From Planctomycetales bacterium (GTDB taxonomy: Bacteria; Planctomycetota; Planctomycetia; Planctomycetales; Planctomycetaceae), in assembly GCA_020050375.1 (NCBI GenBank), contig JAGVKR010000030.1, positions 1 through 7,375 of the forward strand: a stretch of DNA of 7,375 bases. Direction: 5' to 3'. The notes under the pieces are model-generated. The model was given only the letters and a program-made list of their open reading frames with translations. It made no database searches and was not told where the DNA came from. Both the position numbers and the translations under genes were made by a program. Of the stretch, positions 1-5,582 are shown in pieces (the stretch's first letter is position 1; every line of letters starts with the position of its first letter).

Positions 1-594
1 GCCGTCGAAGCGGCTCCGCTGATGTGCGCCGGCATCACGACCTTCAACGCGCTCCGCAACAGCGGCGCAAGGCCGGGAGATGTCGTCGCCATTCTCGGCC
101 TGGGAGGGCTTGGGCATCTCGGCGTTCAGTATGCGGCGAAGATGGGCTTCCATACGGTCGCTATCGCTCGCGGCAAGGATAAAGAACCGCTCGCTCGCAA
201 GCTGGGGGCGCGCGTCTACATCGACAGCCAGGCGCAAGATCCCGCAGCCGAGTTGCAGCGGCTTGGCGGGGCGAGCGTGATCCTGGCGACGGTGATAAGC
301 GGCGACGCAATGAGCGCGGTGCAGGGAGGCCTCGCAATCGGTGGCACGCTGATTGTATTGGGCGCAGCCGAATCGATGCAGGTCTCACCGATATTCCTGC
401 TGATGGGCTGCCGGTCGGTCAAGGGCTGGAATTCGGGGACGTCGATCGACTCGCAGGACACGCTTGCGTTCAGCGCCCTTACGGGAATCCGCTCGATGAA
501 CGAAGTCTATCCGCTCGACCGCGTCGCTGAAGCCTACGACCGCATGATGAGCGGCAAAGCCCGCTTCCGGGTCGTGCTGTCGATTGCGGAATGA
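1..594 (+). CDS. Zinc-dependent alcohol dehydrogenase, C-terminal part (5' end outside window)
   Basis: The frame is open from base 1 to the TGA at 592-594, giving 197 residues; the N-terminal GroES-like catalytic domain and the start lie upstream of the window. The segment covers the end of the catalytic core and the NAD(P)-binding Rossmann domain of a medium-chain dehydrogenase. Visible marks are PLMCAGITTFNAL near residues 6-18, where the Cys corresponds to the catalytic-zinc ligand in this family, and the dinucleotide motif GLGGLGHLG at about 33-41. The C-terminal AYDRMMSGKARFRVVL is typical of AdhP/mycobacterial AdhC-like enzymes, which interconvert primary alcohols and aldehydes in the cytoplasm. 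The end of strand beta-2 reads AIARGKDK with no Asp in the usual NAD-selecting place, so NAD versus NADP is unclear. The substrate cannot be read from sequence. It converges on the toxin-antitoxin module. Family assignment is sure; exact enzyme is not. Confidence 0.93.
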   Translation, partial: AVEAAPLMCAGITTFNALRNSGARPGDVVAILGLGGLGHLGVQYAAKMGFHTVAIARGKDKEPLARKLGARVYIDSQAQDPAAELQRLGGASVILATVISGDAMSAVQGGLAIGGTLIVLGAAESMQVSPIFLLMGCRSVKGWNSGTSIDSQDTLAFSALTGIRSMNEVYPLDRVAEAYDRMMSGKARFRVVLSIAE

Positions 595-627
595 TTGTGT
601 GAGCGTCCTACCTTTAATGTTGTCGTC

Positions 628-704
628 GAACCGCCTTGTGATGCTGGACGACGAGCAGCGGCTCGTCTTCGCGACGCGCCGGTCTTCTTGTGTTAAGGCG
701 GTTC
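628..704. repeat. Nested inverted repeats between convergent genes, possible bidirectional terminator
   Basis: An outer perfect 10-bp inverted repeat has arms GAACCGCCTT (628-637) and AAGGCGGTTC (695-704). It encloses an inner 7-bp hairpin, GACGAGC (650-656) and GCTCGTC (661-667), with a 4-base AGCG loop. The right outer arm overlaps the last codons and stop of the PIN toxin gene; the left arm is 34 bases after the dehydrogenase stop. Position between convergent genes suggests transcription termination for both, but there is no U-tract, so intrinsic termination is uncertain. It could also be chance pairing in GC-rich DNA. Confidence 0.35.
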
Positions 705-1079
705 CTGAAACAGTCTGAGTTGCTGAAGGACTGCCTGCACGTGCTGAAAGTGACGATCGCGCGTCCACAGTTCTGCATCGTTCTCGATCGCAATCGTCGC
801 GATGATGACGTCGGCCATCGGCACCGAAACGCCGTTGGTTCGCAGCGCGGACAAATGATCGCCGAGACGATCCCAAAGCGCTTCATTCGTCTCAATTTGG
901 CGAAATACGTCCAGTGCCGCGACGATGCGCTGACGATGTCCCGGACTGCGCATCCCTGCGAGAACTTCCGAACGAGTGACGCCACAGATCGCTGCATCGT
1001 GATGCTGAAACAAATGCAGCAACTTGCGATCGGACGCCCGCAAATAGTCGATCACGACGCTGGTGTCGACAACAATCAT
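693..1079 (-). CDS. PIN-domain toxin, VapC-type ribonuclease
   Basis: A 128-residue protein, the normal length for VapC toxins. The four acidic residues that coordinate Mg2+/Mn2+ in PIN nucleases can all be placed: Asp5 in MIVVDTSVVIDYL, Glu38 in TRSEVLAG, Asp90 in PMADVIIA and Asp108 in WTRDRHF. In the family these enzymes cut tRNA, rRNA or mRNA and stop translation; the RNA target here cannot be told from sequence. The ATG overlaps the stop of the upstream antitoxin gene as ATGA, so the two are translationally coupled and probably one transcript. No catalytic residue is missing, so the toxin looks intact. It lies tail to tail with the alcohol dehydrogenase. The symbol vapC is withheld because the partner is not a classical VapB. 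Confidence 0.9.
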   Translation of the reverse strand: MIVVDTSVVIDYLRASDRKLLHLFQHHDAAICGVTRSEVLAGMRSPGHRQRIVAALDVFRQIETNEALWDRLGDHLSALRTNGVSVPMADVIIATIAIENDAELWTRDRHFQHVQAVLQQLRLFQEPP

Positions 1080-1303
1080 GGCCCCGCCAGAACGTTTCGA
1101 AGCCGGTCCGACTCACGCAACTGCCGGTATACGTCCGGATCGACAAGATCGTGGCCTGCCACGGCGGCCAGAGCTTGCCAATTCTTCTCAATGACTCCTG
1201 CCGCACTGGGGACTTCCTGGATATCCACAATCGTTCCATCCGGCAGGGACAGTGGTTCTTCAAGTACGACAGAACCGTTCTGAACGCGCCCGCGAAAGCT
1301 CAT
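1076..1303 (-). CDS. Antitoxin partner of the PIN toxin (small beta-strand N-terminus plus helical tail)
   Basis: A 75-residue protein beginning MSFRGRVQNGSVVLEEP and continuing with SLPDGTIVDIQEV. This short pattern (strand, turn NGxVVL, then LPDGTxVxI) is typical of the small antitoxins next to PIN toxins, such as DUF104/AF2212-like proteins, rather than an AbrB swapped hairpin. The remainder, from about residue 30, is predicted helical and charged (IEKNWQAL, DVYRQLRESDRL), which would suit binding the toxin. The start at 1303 was chosen because GGAG (1312-1315 on the plus strand as CTCC) lies 8 bases upstream; an ATG at 1324 and a longer open frame to 1447 are less likely, since the extra residues are low-complexity and resemble nothing. 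Its TGA overlaps the toxin ATG. Such antitoxins commonly repress their own promoter, but no operator is evident here. Confidence 0.8.
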   Translation of the reverse strand: MSFRGRVQNGSVVLEEPLSLPDGTIVDIQEVPSAAGVIEKNWQALAAVAGHDLVDPDVYRQLRESDRLRNVLAGP

Positions 1304-1503
1304 GATCGCGTCTCCAAACTGCATTGTCCGTGGACCTTCGTTGAAATCGAACCGGCTCCCATTAGTCTGCGATGTTCGTCTGGAATTCTCAAGATCAGTC
1401 GCTCGAGAACCGCTACGAAGTCCACGACTCGGTTTGCCGGTGCTCAACCTTCGATCTCCGAGCCTCCATCTCCCCTACTCTCAATCTTTCAATTCCTCGC
1501 GCA
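1304..1503. other. Intergenic region between proS and the antitoxin gene
   Basis: These 200 bases hold no convincing gene. The minus-strand frame of the antitoxin stays open to 1447, but the added residues are Ser/Arg/Gly-rich and unlike the family. The toxin-antitoxin promoter should be here or in the end of proS; I see a TTGAGA box on the minus strand but no well-spaced -10 partner. No clear terminator hairpin follows proS, so read-through from proS into the module is possible. Confidence 0.5.
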
Positions 1504-3252
1504 TCACGCCGGAACCTTCGCTATCTCCTCCGCTTTCCGATCGGCCAGCATCTGCTTCACCGTGGCAATGGCCGAATCGACGGGCGCTTTGCTCGCCGTC
1601 TGGTCCCAGCGCCAGCGGAGCTCGACCTGCCCTTCCTTGAGCCCCTTGCCGCCGATCACAACGCGCAGCGGGATGCCGATCAGGTCGGCGTCTTTGAACT
1701 TGAAGCCGGCCCGCGCGTCGCGGTCGTCCATCAAGACGTCGATTCCTGCGGCTTGCAGCTCGGCGTAATACTTCTCGGCAACGACCATCGTCTCCGGGTC
1801 GGTGACATTGAGCGGAATGATCAGCACTTCGTACGGCGCGATCGCCAGCGGCCAGATCAGACCGTCCTCGTCGAAGCAGGTTTCGGCGAGCGAGGCGACA
1901 ATGCGGTTCACGCCGATGCCGTAGCAGCCCATGATCAACGGGTGCCGCTGCTCTTTCTCGTCGAGATACTCGGCCCCCAGCGCGACGCTGTACTTGGTGC
2001 CGAGCTTGAAGACGTGCCCGACTTCGATTCCGTGGACGAGCTCGAGCGTTCCCTGGCACTTCGGGCAGGGGTCGCCCGCTTGGGCCATCCGCAGATCGTA
2101 AGTCGTCTCGAGCTTGTAATCTCGACCAGCGTTGACCCCGGTGAAGTGCGCGTCGGCCTGATTGGCGCCGGTGACGGCATTGACGATCGCCGGCACGTCG
2201 TGGTCGGCGAGAATCGGGCATTTGATCCCGACCGGCCCGGCGAAGCCGACTGGGGCGTCGGTCACCTGCCGGATCGTTTTCTCGTCGGCCAGTTGGAGCG
2301 TTCCGGCTTTGAGCGCCCGGCGGACCTTGGCTTCATTCGCCTCGTGGTCGCCGCGAATCAAAACCGCCATCGCCCGGCCGTCGGCCAGATAGATCAGCGT
2401 TTTGATCATCTGCGCCGGGGCGCATTTGAGCATGCGGCTCACCTGCTCGATGCTGGTGGCGTTGGGCGTGCTGACCGTTTCGAGCGCGGCGGCGTTCGGG
2501 GCCAACGCGATGGACGCCGGCTTGCGTCCCGTATCGGCTCGTTCGAGATTCGCGGCGTAGCTGCACTTCGGGCAATGCACGATCCGGTCTTCACCGTTGT
2601 TCGCCGGCACCATAAATTCGTGCGAGGCGTCCCCGCCGATCGGGCCGCTCTCGGCTTCGACCGGCAGGTACTTCAGCCCGCAGCGGGTGAAGATCCGGCA
2701 GTAGGCGTGGTACATTCGGTCATAGACTTCGTTGAGCTGCTCGAGGCTCGTCCCGAAACTGTAAGCATCTTTCATCAGAAATTCGCTGGTCCGCAGGACG
2801 CCGAATCGCGGGCGCTCTTCGTTGCGGAACTTGGTTTGGATCTGAAAGACGCAGATCGGCAGTTGCCGGTACGAGTTCAAATGCCGGCCCATCAGATCGG
2901 TGACGACTTCTTCGTGCGTCGGGCCGAGCGCGAGATGCACGAGCCGGTCGCCGCGCTGCACCTGAAAGTTGATCAGCACTTTTCCGAACGCCGCTTTGCG
3001 GCCGGTTTTTTCGAACAGGTCGATCGGCTGCAGCGCCGGCATAAACAGCTCGATCGCGCCGGCCCGCTCCATTTCATCGCGGACGATCGCCTCGGCCTTG
3101 CGGACCGAGCGCCAGCCGAGCGGCAGATAAGTGTAGGCCCCCGCCATCAACTGCCGGATCAAACCGGCCCGAAGCATCAACTGGTGGCTGGGAATCTCCG
3201 CATCGGAGGGGTTTTCCTTCATCGTCGGAATGAACGTTTTGGACCAGCGCAC
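1504..3252 (-). CDS. proS: Prolyl-tRNA synthetase, bacterial type with editing domain
   Basis: A 582-residue class II aminoacyl-tRNA synthetase that charges tRNA-Pro with proline in the cytoplasm. The length and order match bacterial-type ProRS: motif 1 around residues 44-75 ([20 protein letters not shown]), the THEE loop at 112-115, motif 2 around 137-165 with [11 protein letters not shown], a YbaK-like insertion at about 265-380, motif 3 at 441-457 (GCYGIGVNR), then the anticodon-binding domain from about 470. The editing insertion keeps GDHEANE (301-307) and Lys284 in MIKTLIYL, so hydrolysis of Ala-tRNA-Pro is probably retained. Two CPKC pairs (227-230 and 396-399) flank the insertion and could bind one zinc. 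The start is GTG at 3252, supported by GAGGTG five bases upstream (3258-3263) and by the family-typical MRWSK beginning. It is divergent from the YhaM-like gene. Confidence 0.97.
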   Translation of the reverse strand: MRWSKTFIPTMKENPSDAEIPSHQLMLRAGLIRQLMAGAYTYLPLGWRSVRKAEAIVRDEMERAGAIELFMPALQPIDLFEKTGRKAAFGKVLINFQVQRGDRLVHLALGPTHEEVVTDLMGRHLNSYRQLPICVFQIQTKFRNEERPRFGVLRTSEFLMKDAYSFGTSLEQLNEVYDRMYHAYCRIFTRCGLKYLPVEAESGPIGGDASHEFMVPANNGEDRIVHCPKCSYAANLERADTGRKPASIALAPNAAALETVSTPNATSIEQVSRMLKCAPAQMIKTLIYLADGRAMAVLIRGDHEANEAKVRRALKAGTLQLADEKTIRQVTDAPVGFAGPVGIKCPILADHDVPAIVNAVTGANQADAHFTGVNAGRDYKLETTYDLRMAQAGDPCPKCQGTLELVHGIEVGHVFKLGTKYSVALGAEYLDEKEQRHPLIMGCYGIGVNRIVASLAETCFDEDGLIWPLAIAPYEVLIIPLNVTDPETMVVAEKYYAELQAAGIDVLMDDRDARAGFKFKDADLIGIPLRVVIGGKGLKEGQVELRWRWDQTASKAPVDSAIATVKQMLADRKAEEIAKVPA

Positions 3253-3257
3253 GAAGA

Positions 3258-3263
3258 CACCTC
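3258..3263 (-). promoter_or_regulatory. Ribosome binding site of proS, fixing a GTG start
   Basis: On the minus strand this reads GAGGTG, five bases before the GTG at 3252. It is the strongest Shine-Dalgarno match near this end and supports the GTG over the in-frame ATG at codon 11. Confidence 0.7.
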
Positions 3264-3319
3264 AAGGAGATTTGCGGTTTACGGAGGACAGCTTGCAGAT
3301 TTGTACAGACCCGCGCCTG

Positions 3320-3329
3320 TTGCATGCAA
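3320..3329. repeat. 10-bp palindrome TTGCATGCAA in the proS/exonuclease divergent region
   Basis: A perfect self-complementary decamer, with a partial echo (GGCATGC, 3441-3447) further right in the same gap. It lies about 70 bases before the proS start on the minus strand. It could be an operator for a dimeric regulator, but no regulator gene is nearby and no family is recognised. Confidence 0.3.
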
Positions 3330-3447
3330 TCCCGTTTAGCGATGCGGTCGGTCGATGAATGGCGCACAAGTCGAGTGGGGCTCGGCTGCACCTCACCGCG
3401 AAACGGGCTGCAATTCGCGTGCAATCTGCATTTGCGAGTTGGCATGC

Positions 3448-3476
3448 TTGTTCGTTACGGCGCTGCGATCTAGAAT
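3448..3476 (+). promoter_or_regulatory. Candidate promoter of the YhaM-like gene
   Basis: A TAGAAT box (3471-3476; five of six matches to TATAAT) sits 17 bases after a weak TTGTTC (3448-3453). Transcription would begin near 3483, leaving a leader of about 35 bases to the GTG at 3518. The -35 is poor, and promoters in this group of bacteria are not well modelled, so this is tentative. Confidence 0.3.
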
Positions 3477-3517
3477 CGCCCCTTGCGCTCCGAATCCTCG
3501 TTGAGAAAGAACCCCCC

Positions 3518-4525
3518 GTGTCGACCGTTTCCACAACGCCGCGCCGTTACATCAACCTTCTGGCCGACGGTGACAACGTCGAAGAGATTTACCTGCTCTC
3601 CGACAAGCAACTGCGGGCCAACCGGAATGCCGCCTTGTATTTGCTGGTCGAGCTTCGCGACCGCACCGGCGTGATCAGCGCGCGGATGTGGAACGTCACC
3701 GAAGAAGCCGCCGCGCAGGTCAATCCGGGGGATTTCGTCCACGTTCGTGCGAAGGTGCAGCTTTACCAGGGCGCGCTGCAGATGATCGTCAGCCAGATTC
3801 AGGCCGTTCCCGCCGAACGGCTCGATCCGGTCGACTTCGTGCGCCAGTCCAACCGCGATCTGGGGCAGTTGACCGGTCGTCTCCGGGAAATCGTCCAATC
3901 GATCGACGAACCGCCCCTGCGAATGCTGATCGAGTGCTTCCTCATCGACGGGCCGCTGATGGACGCCTTCACCGCCGCGCCAGCCGGAATGAAAGCCCAT
4001 CACGCCTACCGGGGCGGGCTGCTCGAGCACGTGGTCAACATGCTCGAGATCGCCAATCGGATTGCCGACCTCTTGCCCGGAGTCGATCGAAGTCTGCTCT
4101 TGGCCGGCATCTTTCTCCACGACATCGGCAAGACGCGCGAGCTCGCCTTCGAGACCGGCTGCAGCTACACCGACGAGGGGCAACTATTGGGGCACCTCGT
4201 GATCGCCGTCGAGATGCTCTCGCAGAAAATCGTCGAAGTCGAGAAGCTGGCGGGCGAGCCCTTTCCCACCGAGCTGACGCTGCGGCTCAAGCACCTGATT
4301 CTGAGCCACCACGGCACCTACGAATTCGGCAGCCCGAAATTGCCGATGACCCCCGAAGCGATCGCCCTGCACCACATCGACAACCTCGACGCCAAGGTCC
4401 ACGAGTTCTGTCGCGACATCGCCGACGACCCCAACCCGCAGGCCAGCTTCACCCCTTTCAACGCGCGACTCGATCGCAAGCTGTTCAAGGGGATCCGGCC
4501 GGGGAAACAAGGTGCAGGTGGATAG
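3518..4525 (+). CDS. YhaM-like 3'-5' exoribonuclease (OB-fold plus HD domain)
   Basis: A 335-residue protein with the layout of the YhaM family (about 310-340 residues): an N-terminal OB-fold at about residues 20-98 (YLLVELRDRTGVISARMW, then GDFVHVRAKVQLYQG), a helical linker, and a metal-dependent HD domain. HD-domain residues visible are His161/162 and His171 (HHAYRGGLLEH), His201-Asp202 (LHDIGK), His226, His264/265 (LSHHGT), and Asp288/Asp291 (HHIDNLDAK). Known relatives in Firmicutes degrade RNA or DNA from the 3' end with Mn2+. The open frame extends to an ATG at 3359, but those 53 residues are not family-like; the GTG at 3518 follows GAGAAAG (3503-3509) with 8 bases of spacing. The gene is divergent from proS and convergent with the uncharacterised gene at 4593. 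The start is moderately sure; the family is well supported. Confidence 0.88.
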   Translation: MSTVSTTPRRYINLLADGDNVEEIYLLSDKQLRANRNAALYLLVELRDRTGVISARMWNVTEEAAAQVNPGDFVHVRAKVQLYQGALQMIVSQIQAVPAERLDPVDFVRQSNRDLGQLTGRLREIVQSIDEPPLRMLIECFLIDGPLMDAFTAAPAGMKAHHAYRGGLLEHVVNMLEIANRIADLLPGVDRSLLLAGIFLHDIGKTRELAFETGCSYTDEGQLLGHLVIAVEMLSQKIVEVEKLAGEPFPTELTLRLKHLILSHHGTYEFGSPKLPMTPEAIALHHIDNLDAKVHEFCRDIADDPNPQASFTPFNARLDRKLFKGIRPGKQGAGG

Positions 4526-4540
4526 AGGGTTGCCAGGAAG

Positions 4541-4589
4541 TTAGGTGACTGGGAAGTCAGGTGCCTGGGGGAATAGGTGACTGGGGGGA
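4541..4589 (+). repeat. Three degenerate 16-17-bp tandem repeats after the YhaM-like gene
   Basis: Three consecutive units are TTAGGTGACTGGGAAG (4541-4556), TCAGGTGCCTGGGGGAA (4557-4573) and TAGGTGACTGGGGGGA (4574-4589). They share the core AGGTGnCTGGG and fill nearly all of the 67 bases between two convergent stop codons. A small hairpin, TGACT-GGGA-AGTCA (4546-4559), lies inside. It may help end transcription, or be a member of a dispersed intergenic repeat family. Confidence 0.75.
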
Positions 4590-4592
4590 GCG

Positions 4593-5375
4593 TCACGACG
4601 TGCCTGGTGCGCCGGCGATCCGCCGACGGATCAGAAGGTGCAGCAGCGTCGCACGCTGCAGTTCTTCGGCGGTGTCGAAGGAATAGTCGGCGACCGAGCC
4701 GCGTTCGATGTAGGCGCGGGTGGCCGGCGTCAGATAAGCGCGCTGGGCATGGGCGATGATGTCGTCGATGAACAGGCGGAAGTTAGTCGTCGCCGAGTCG
4801 GTCTTTCGGTCACCGAGATATTCGTAATTCATCCGCTTGTGGTCGATGCGGTACGGCCGAAACGGGCGCGTGCGAAGAATCCATGCTTCAGGGCCGGGCG
4901 TCACGGGCGTTTCGAAGGTCGAGGGACCGGTGCGTCGGCCCGAGGTGACGGTCATCATCTCGTTCGTTTGATAATGCCGCGAGCTCTCCTTCGGAATCTG
5001 CCCGACGCTCAGGAGGTCGACATCGTCCCAGGCGATGAGAGCCGACTCGCGACCGTGGAGCTCGATGATTTCGAGCCCGGTCTCGCGGCACGAGGCGTGA
5101 TGAACGACGGTGGCCCGGGTTAGCACGGGGATGTCGGCATCGGCGATCAATTCGGCCCCCAGGCCGACGGCGGAGATTCCCGCGACGACCCGTTCGGCCT
5201 GTTCGCGCGACAAAGCAAGCGACGACACGCCGGGCGCCGTCCGCGCATGGACGAGCGCATCCGTAGCGTGCATCCCCAGGGTCAATTCGAGCACTTGGCT
5301 CAACTCACGCGGATCGTCAGGTGCGCCAAACACGACGACGCGATACAGCGGGGTGGAACCGGCGGCGGATGGCAT
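4593..5375 (-). CDS. Uncharacterised protein with an L7/L12- or ClpS-like N-terminal region
   Basis: A 260-residue protein with no signal peptide or membrane segment, so probably cytoplasmic. I do not know its function. Three parts can be seen. Residues 9-78 begin with a strand (PLYRVVVFGAP) and then have a pattern like the C-terminal domain of ribosomal protein L7/L12 or the related ClpS fold: a helix with ATDALVHARTAPGV, then LSREQAERVVAGI and AVGLGAELI. Residues 86-128 hold HHASC and strands around LEIIELHGRESALIAWDDVDLL. Residues 163-210 hold a conserved-looking block, YRIDHKRMNYEYLGDR followed by TNFRLFIDDII, and the tail is helical and Arg-rich. The start at 5375 was chosen over an upstream ATG at 5447 because GAGG (5382-5385) lies six bases before it and the extra 24 residues look unrelated. 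It is divergent from the decarboxylase. Confidence 0.78.
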   Translation of the reverse strand: MPSAAGSTPLYRVVVFGAPDDPRELSQVLELTLGMHATDALVHARTAPGVSSLALSREQAERVVAGISAVGLGAELIADADIPVLTRATVVHHASCRETGLEIIELHGRESALIAWDDVDLLSVGQIPKESSRHYQTNEMMTVTSGRRTGPSTFETPVTPGPEAWILRTRPFRPYRIDHKRMNYEYLGDRKTDSATTNFRLFIDDIIAHAQRAYLTPATRAYIERGSVADYSFDTAEELQRATLLHLLIRRRIAGAPGTS

Positions 5376-5431
5376 AATCGGCCTCACGCCTGAATGTGGA
5401 GGAACGCCAATGCGAACGGCTATCGCCAGAT

Positions 5432-5460
5432 AGTGTACGTACATCACGGCGCGGTCTCAA
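5432..5460 (-). promoter_or_regulatory. Candidate promoter of the uncharacterised gene
   Basis: On the minus strand TTGAGA (5455-5460; five of six matches to TTGACA) is followed after 17 bases by TACACT (5432-5437; four of six matches to TATAAT). Transcription would begin near 5425, about 50 bases before the ATG at 5375. Spacing and position are good for a sigma-70 type promoter; not proven. Confidence 0.4.
5434..5443. repeat. 10-bp palindrome TGTACGTACA overlapping the candidate -10 box
   Basis: A perfect self-complementary decamer covering most of the predicted -10 element of the minus-strand promoter. A dimeric repressor bound here would block that promoter, but no regulator is encoded in the window and the site may be chance. 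Confidence 0.35.
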
Positions 5461-5477
5461 CGCAGGCGAGTAGGATT

Positions 5478-5486
5478 TGGTATATT
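5478..5486 (+). promoter_or_regulatory. Candidate extended -10 promoter of the decarboxylase
   Basis: TGG directly before TATATT (5481-5486) forms an extended -10 element (TGn plus five of six matches to TATAAT). No good -35 box precedes it, as expected when the extended -10 carries recognition. Transcription would begin near 5493, at the left edge of the 7-bp repeats. Confidence 0.4.
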
Positions 5487-5491
5487 CGAGA

Positions 5492-5533
5492 CCTGAGGCT
5501 TGGGGCTTGAGACTTGAGGTCAGGGGGTTGAGT
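5492..5533 (+). repeat. Degenerate heptanucleotide tandem repeat upstream of the decarboxylase
   Basis: Six consecutive 7-base units in register: CCTGAGG, CTTGGGG, CTTGAGA, CTTGAGG, TCAGGGG and GTTGAGT. The consensus is close to CTTGAGG; the middle three differ from it by zero to two bases and the outer units are more worn. The array lies between the predicted promoter and the ATG at 5583, so it would be transcribed as the 5' leader. Confidence 0.7.
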
Positions 5534-5582
5534 TCGGCTGGGTGATGCCGCGTTTGACGGACGGTTTTTCCATTTGGGGATC

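Noticed and set aside
690..1283. A plus-strand frame covering the toxin-antitoxin pair
   Set aside because: Antisense to two genes with overlapping stop/start and intact PIN residues; its translation shows no recognisable motif.
1304..1447. An N-terminal extension of the antitoxin to a start at 1447
   Set aside because: The extra 48 residues are Ser/Arg/Gly-rich and not family-like, while the ATG at 1303 has a well-spaced GGAG.
1372..3339. A 655-codon open frame on the plus strand opposite proS
   Set aside because: It lies almost entirely antisense to a clear prolyl-tRNA synthetase. Its Asp/Arg/Val-rich translation is what the complement of GC-rich codons gives, with no family motif.
3359..3517. 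An N-terminal extension of the YhaM-like protein to the ATG at 3359
   Set aside because: The added 53 residues do not resemble the family, cover the likely promoter, and would make the protein unusually long.
3470..4183. A 237-codon minus-strand frame opposite the YhaM-like gene
   Set aside because: Antisense shadow of a gene with a complete OB-fold and HD signature; low-complexity Val/Gly/Asp-rich translation.
5376..5447. A start at 5447 for the uncharacterised protein
   Set aside because: It would place the start upstream of the best promoter match, and the ATG at 5375 has GAGG at good spacing directly before a strand that begins the predicted domain.
5492..5533. A CRISPR array
   Set aside because: The units are 7 bases long with no spacers and no cas genes nearby; it is a simple degenerate tandem repeat.
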